DNA from: Chlamydiia bacterium
Lineage (GTDB): Bacteria; Chlamydiota; Chlamydiia; Chlamydiales; JAAZZY01
Assembly: GCA_014239035.1 (NCBI GenBank)
Contig: JAAZZY010000078.1
Location: 241 to 7,257, forward strand
Length of the DNA stretch: 7,017 bases
Direction: 5' to 3'
The position numbers were made by a program, and so were the translations under genes. Of the stretch, positions 5,273-7,017 are shown piece by piece (the first letter of the stretch is position 1; each line of letters starts with the position of its first letter). The notes beneath the pieces were generated by a model, which did not search any database, was not told the origin of the DNA, and saw nothing but the letters and a program-made list of their open reading frames with translations.

Positions 5273-6535
5273 CTAAGAATTTTGCCAAATGCTGCTGATT
5301 TTCAATATTTTAATTCTTTTGAAAGTTCGCCAAGGCTTACCGTCTGAGTGAAGGACTGTCATTGGTTTGTCTTCAAAATAGCGCTTTTTAAGCTCATCTA
5401 AATTTTTGACTTCCTTAAAAACATTTTCCACGGGAACTTCATGAACTTTTCCAGCCTTTCTTTCGTAGCCCACAGCTTCAATAATCATTCCTTTTTCAAC
5501 CGAGGAGACGACCATAACATGTCCTGGATACAAAAGAAAATCTCCTTCAGAAATTTTCTCGCCTCTTTTAAGGGGTTTAAGGTCTTTAAGAAGGGTTGTT
5601 GTGTTTTTGATGTAAAAGGGGAGCTCACATATTTGAGCAGCTCTGCCAATGATACCCATGCAGTCAAATCCAATTTTAGAGTCATGGGGCCACTTCTTGC
5701 GATGATATGAATGCTCTGAGCCAGATTCTTTATGAACTTCAAAATCATCACTGTCACAAGTTATAGTCCAGCTCCAGCCTCCTAGGACATAGGGGATAGC
5801 CCCGTCTTTTTGATAAGCCCAAAGTCTAAGGACCTGAACAAAGTTTTGTATTTTATCTTCTGGTTTCTTTGAGTAGTTGCGCACGCAGTTGAGCCTTGGA
5901 ACTTGTAAAATTTTTATTTTTTTTACTTGGGTGTCATAAATATAGGCTTCAAAGTGGCCTTTGCCATGAGGGCCTTTGTGGTCCAGATCAGATGCTAATG
6001 TAAAGCGGGTTCCAACAGAGTAAATTTCTTTTGTAATAGGGTCATAGAAAGGCTTTTTGAGCGTTATAGTTGCTTCTGTAGTCTTAGATGTGATGTTATT
6101 CTCTTTATAAGAGATTGAATAGGGAATCTTGTAGCTGTCAGATTTTTTAATTTTTAAGTCTTTAATGTAGGTGAGGTTTTTCTTCAGAGTCCAATAGGTG
6201 TCACTTGGCACCGATCCATTAGCGTTTAAAAAGTAAAAATTCGAAATTTGAATTTTCACTTCAGCCCCTTTTTCTTCTAAAACAGTTACTCTCTCATTAA
6301 AGAGTAGTTGGTGAGCTCTCTTACAGGCCTGCCAAGAGCCACTAAAAGGGATTTTATTGTAGTAGTCATCAATAGTGAACCCTTTTTTAGAAAACTTATA
6401 GTAGGGCTCTACAGTTAAATCTGCTACAGGCACAGATATAAAGGCTGTTTCATTTGTGTCTGAATAAAGGTGAGCACCCAAGCTAACCAACGCAATAAAC
6501 ACAATTCTCTTTAAACTTGAAAGATAAGAAAACAT
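5273..6535 (-). CDS. Secreted NlpC/P60 family peptidoglycan hydrolase with SH3b domain
   Basis: Likely a cysteine endopeptidase cutting peptide stems of peptidoglycan in the periplasm. Residues 9-25 form a signal peptide (KR, then IVFIALVSLGAHLYS). An SH3b-like domain follows: VPVADLTVEP at 35-44 and QLLFNERVTVLEEKGAEVKI at 76-95. The NlpC/P60 core has PYVLGG at 248-253, catalytic Cys292 in FDCMG, His339 in YPGHVMVV and a probable third triad residue His365 in KVHEVP. Between PYVLGG and FDCMG sits a charged insert of about 35 residues, longer than the usual few. The product is 420 residues. The ATG at 6535 has no Shine-Dalgarno sequence; a 14-bp palindrome lies 10 bases upstream and a candidate promoter at 6630-6659. 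The gene is divergent from the truncated gene at 6683. Family assignment is firm; the exact bond cut is unknown. Confidence 0.9.
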   Translation of the reverse strand: MFSYLSSLKRIVFIALVSLGAHLYSDTNETAFISVPVADLTVEPYYKFSKKGFTIDDYYNKIPFSGSWQACKRAHQLLFNERVTVLEEKGAEVKIQISNFYFLNANGSVPSDTYWTLKKNLTYIKDLKIKKSDSYKIPYSISYKENNITSKTTEATITLKKPFYDPITKEIYSVGTRFTLASDLDHKGPHGKGHFEAYIYDTQVKKIKILQVPRLNCVRNYSKKPEDKIQNFVQVLRLWAYQKDGAIPYVLGGWSWTITCDSDDFEVHKESGSEHSYHRKKWPHDSKIGFDCMGIIGRAAQICELPFYIKNTTTLLKDLKPLKRGEKISEGDFLLYPGHVMVVSSVEKGMIIEAVGYERKAGKVHEVPVENVFKEVKNLDELKKRYFEDKPMTVLHSDGKPWRTFKRIKILKISSIWQNS

Positions 6536-6544
6536 AGTAGCAAT

Positions 6545-6558
6545 ATTTAACGTTAAAT
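6545..6558. promoter_or_regulatory. 14-bp perfect palindrome before the NlpC/P60 start
   Basis: ATTTAACGTTAAAT is a perfect inverted repeat centred between 6551 and 6552, ten bases upstream of the NlpC/P60 ATG, where a ribosome binding site would be expected. It could be an operator for a dimeric regulator or a short RNA hairpin over the translation start. No family is assigned. Confidence 0.5.
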
Positions 6559-6574
6559 CTGCTCAACTTTAGAG

Positions 6575-6594
6575 AAATAAAAATAAAAATAAAA
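6575..6594. repeat. Hexanucleotide tandem repeat (AAAAAT), about 3.3 copies
   Basis: T residues fall exactly every six bases at 6578, 6584 and 6590 in an otherwise pure A tract. In the NlpC/P60 direction it reads as a U-rich stretch of the predicted 5' untranslated region. Such a tract can slip during replication, but the copy number is low. Confidence 0.6.
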
Positions 6595-6621
6595 GCAATA
6601 AAAGGTCCTCTTAATAATCTC

Positions 6622-6650
6622 TTAACATAATTATCCTATGTTGTTATCAT
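6622..6650 (+). promoter_or_regulatory. Candidate promoter of the gene starting at 6683
   Basis: TTAACA (6622-6627) and TATCAT (6645-6650) match the sigma70 consensus at five of six bases each with a 17-bp spacer. Transcription would start near 6657, about 26 bases before the start codon. It overlaps the divergent NlpC/P60 promoter. Confidence 0.6.
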
Positions 6651-6659
6651 CACTTTCAA
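6630..6659 (-). promoter_or_regulatory. Candidate promoter of the NlpC/P60 gene
   Basis: On the reverse strand TTGAAA (6654-6659) and GATAAT (6630-6635) each match consensus at five of six bases, with an 18-bp spacer. The predicted transcript starts near 6623 and has a long leader of almost 90 bases containing the U-rich repeat and the palindrome. The site lies almost fully within the divergent promoter. Confidence 0.5.
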
Positions 6660-6682
6660 AATTTTAAATCAGGAGTCTAAAA

Positions 6683-7017
6683 GTGGAACTAACAGTAAAT
6701 TTCAGGCCGGCTGCAGAGTTTGCCAAAGCATCAGTTAACCTAGTGAATAATAGTGCGCTTTCCATTGCAGAGTATATTTCTAATCAAGCCGGAAAAGTTA
6801 ACGAATATTTATTCGACGACACACCAGAAGCCGCCTTTACACTTTCTGCTTTTGGAACTCTTGCGGTGGCTACTTGTGATCCAAGCCTTTTGACTGTGGG
6901 ATTTGGAACAACCGTCTTTTCATCTATTTTACTAGAGTTTATTTTTTTTATTAGTTTTTTAACAAATTCTGAAGCCATATCTTTTAAGAATATATTACCA
7001 TCTGGCTTACCAAAGTA
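6683..7017 (+). CDS. Hypothetical protein with long hydrophobic region, 3' end outside window
   Basis: I do not recognise this protein. Translation from GTG at 6683 is supported by AGGAG at 6671-6675 with a 7-base spacer, the best ribosome binding site in the window, and by a good promoter upstream. The frame stays open for 111 codons to the window edge. Residues 1-50 are polar to amphipathic without a signal peptide (starting ELTVNFRPAAEFAKAS). Residues 51-93 are hydrophobic in two lobes, 51-64 and 69-93, separated by CDPS, with one buried Glu85; this suggests one or two membrane segments. A paired hydrophobic region after a non-cleaved N-terminus resembles chlamydial inclusion-membrane (Inc) proteins, but that pattern is not specific. 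It is divergent from the NlpC/P60 gene and shares its control region. Confidence 0.7.
   Translation, partial: MELTVNFRPAAEFAKASVNLVNNSALSIAEYISNQAGKVNEYLFDDTPEAAFTLSAFGTLAVATCDPSLLTVGFGTTVFSSILLEFIFFISFLTNSEAISFKNILPSGLPK

Noticed and set aside
5485..5757. 90-codon reverse open frame inside the NlpC/P60 gene
   Set aside because: Out of frame with the catalytic Cys/His motifs of the larger gene, with no recognisable domain; a shadow frame.
6784..6978. 64-codon reverse open frame opposite the last gene
   Set aside because: The + strand frame has a strong Shine-Dalgarno sequence, a promoter and an open frame to the window end; the reverse frame has neither.

Overview
The window looks like a piece of a chlamydial chromosome (phylum Chlamydiota). 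The main clue is a short GlmU-like acetyltransferase without a nucleotidyltransferase domain, overlapping an IspA-type prenyl synthase, which is the ispA/glmU pairing I recall from Chlamydia (CT628/CT629). A chlamydia-style NlpC/P60 hydrolase, moderate to low GC and sigma70-like promoters fit. Genus cannot be fixed from the sequence; an environmental, amoeba-associated lineage is my inference.

Layout. 1-577: the first ~140 bases carry a forward fragment of a DppB/OppB-type permease, abutting a reverse-strand MlaF-like ABC ATPase that loses homology inside Walker B. This is a rearrangement or an assembly/amplification chimera. 733-1779: intact recA (+). 1770-3348: ispA-type synthase and GlmU-like acetyltransferase, overlapping and co-oriented (-). 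recA and ispA converge, overlap by 10 bp, and each appears to carry the other's terminator inside its coding sequence. 3349-3556: an AT-rich intergenic region with three 11-bp direct repeats plus a detached fourth, and a perfect DnaA box. 3557-3784: a small orphan protein (+). 3792-4898: a TPR-like helical-repeat protein (-) with its own promoter. 5105-5179: tRNA-Pro(GGG) (-). 5273-6535: secreted NlpC/P60 hydrolase with an SH3b domain (-). 6683-7017: start of a divergent gene (+) for a protein with a long hydrophobic region, cut by the window end.

How it fits together. recA serves recombination and repair, the ispA/glmU-like pair feeds isoprenoid and amino-sugar/envelope metabolism, and the NlpC/P60 enzyme probably acts in peptidoglycan turnover. 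The last gene may be an envelope or inclusion-membrane protein, which is speculative. The most interesting non-coding regions are the 3349-3556 repeat/DnaA-box region (OmpR/PhoB-type operator or origin element), the overlapping divergent promoters at 6622-6659, and the reciprocal terminators at the recA/ispA junction.
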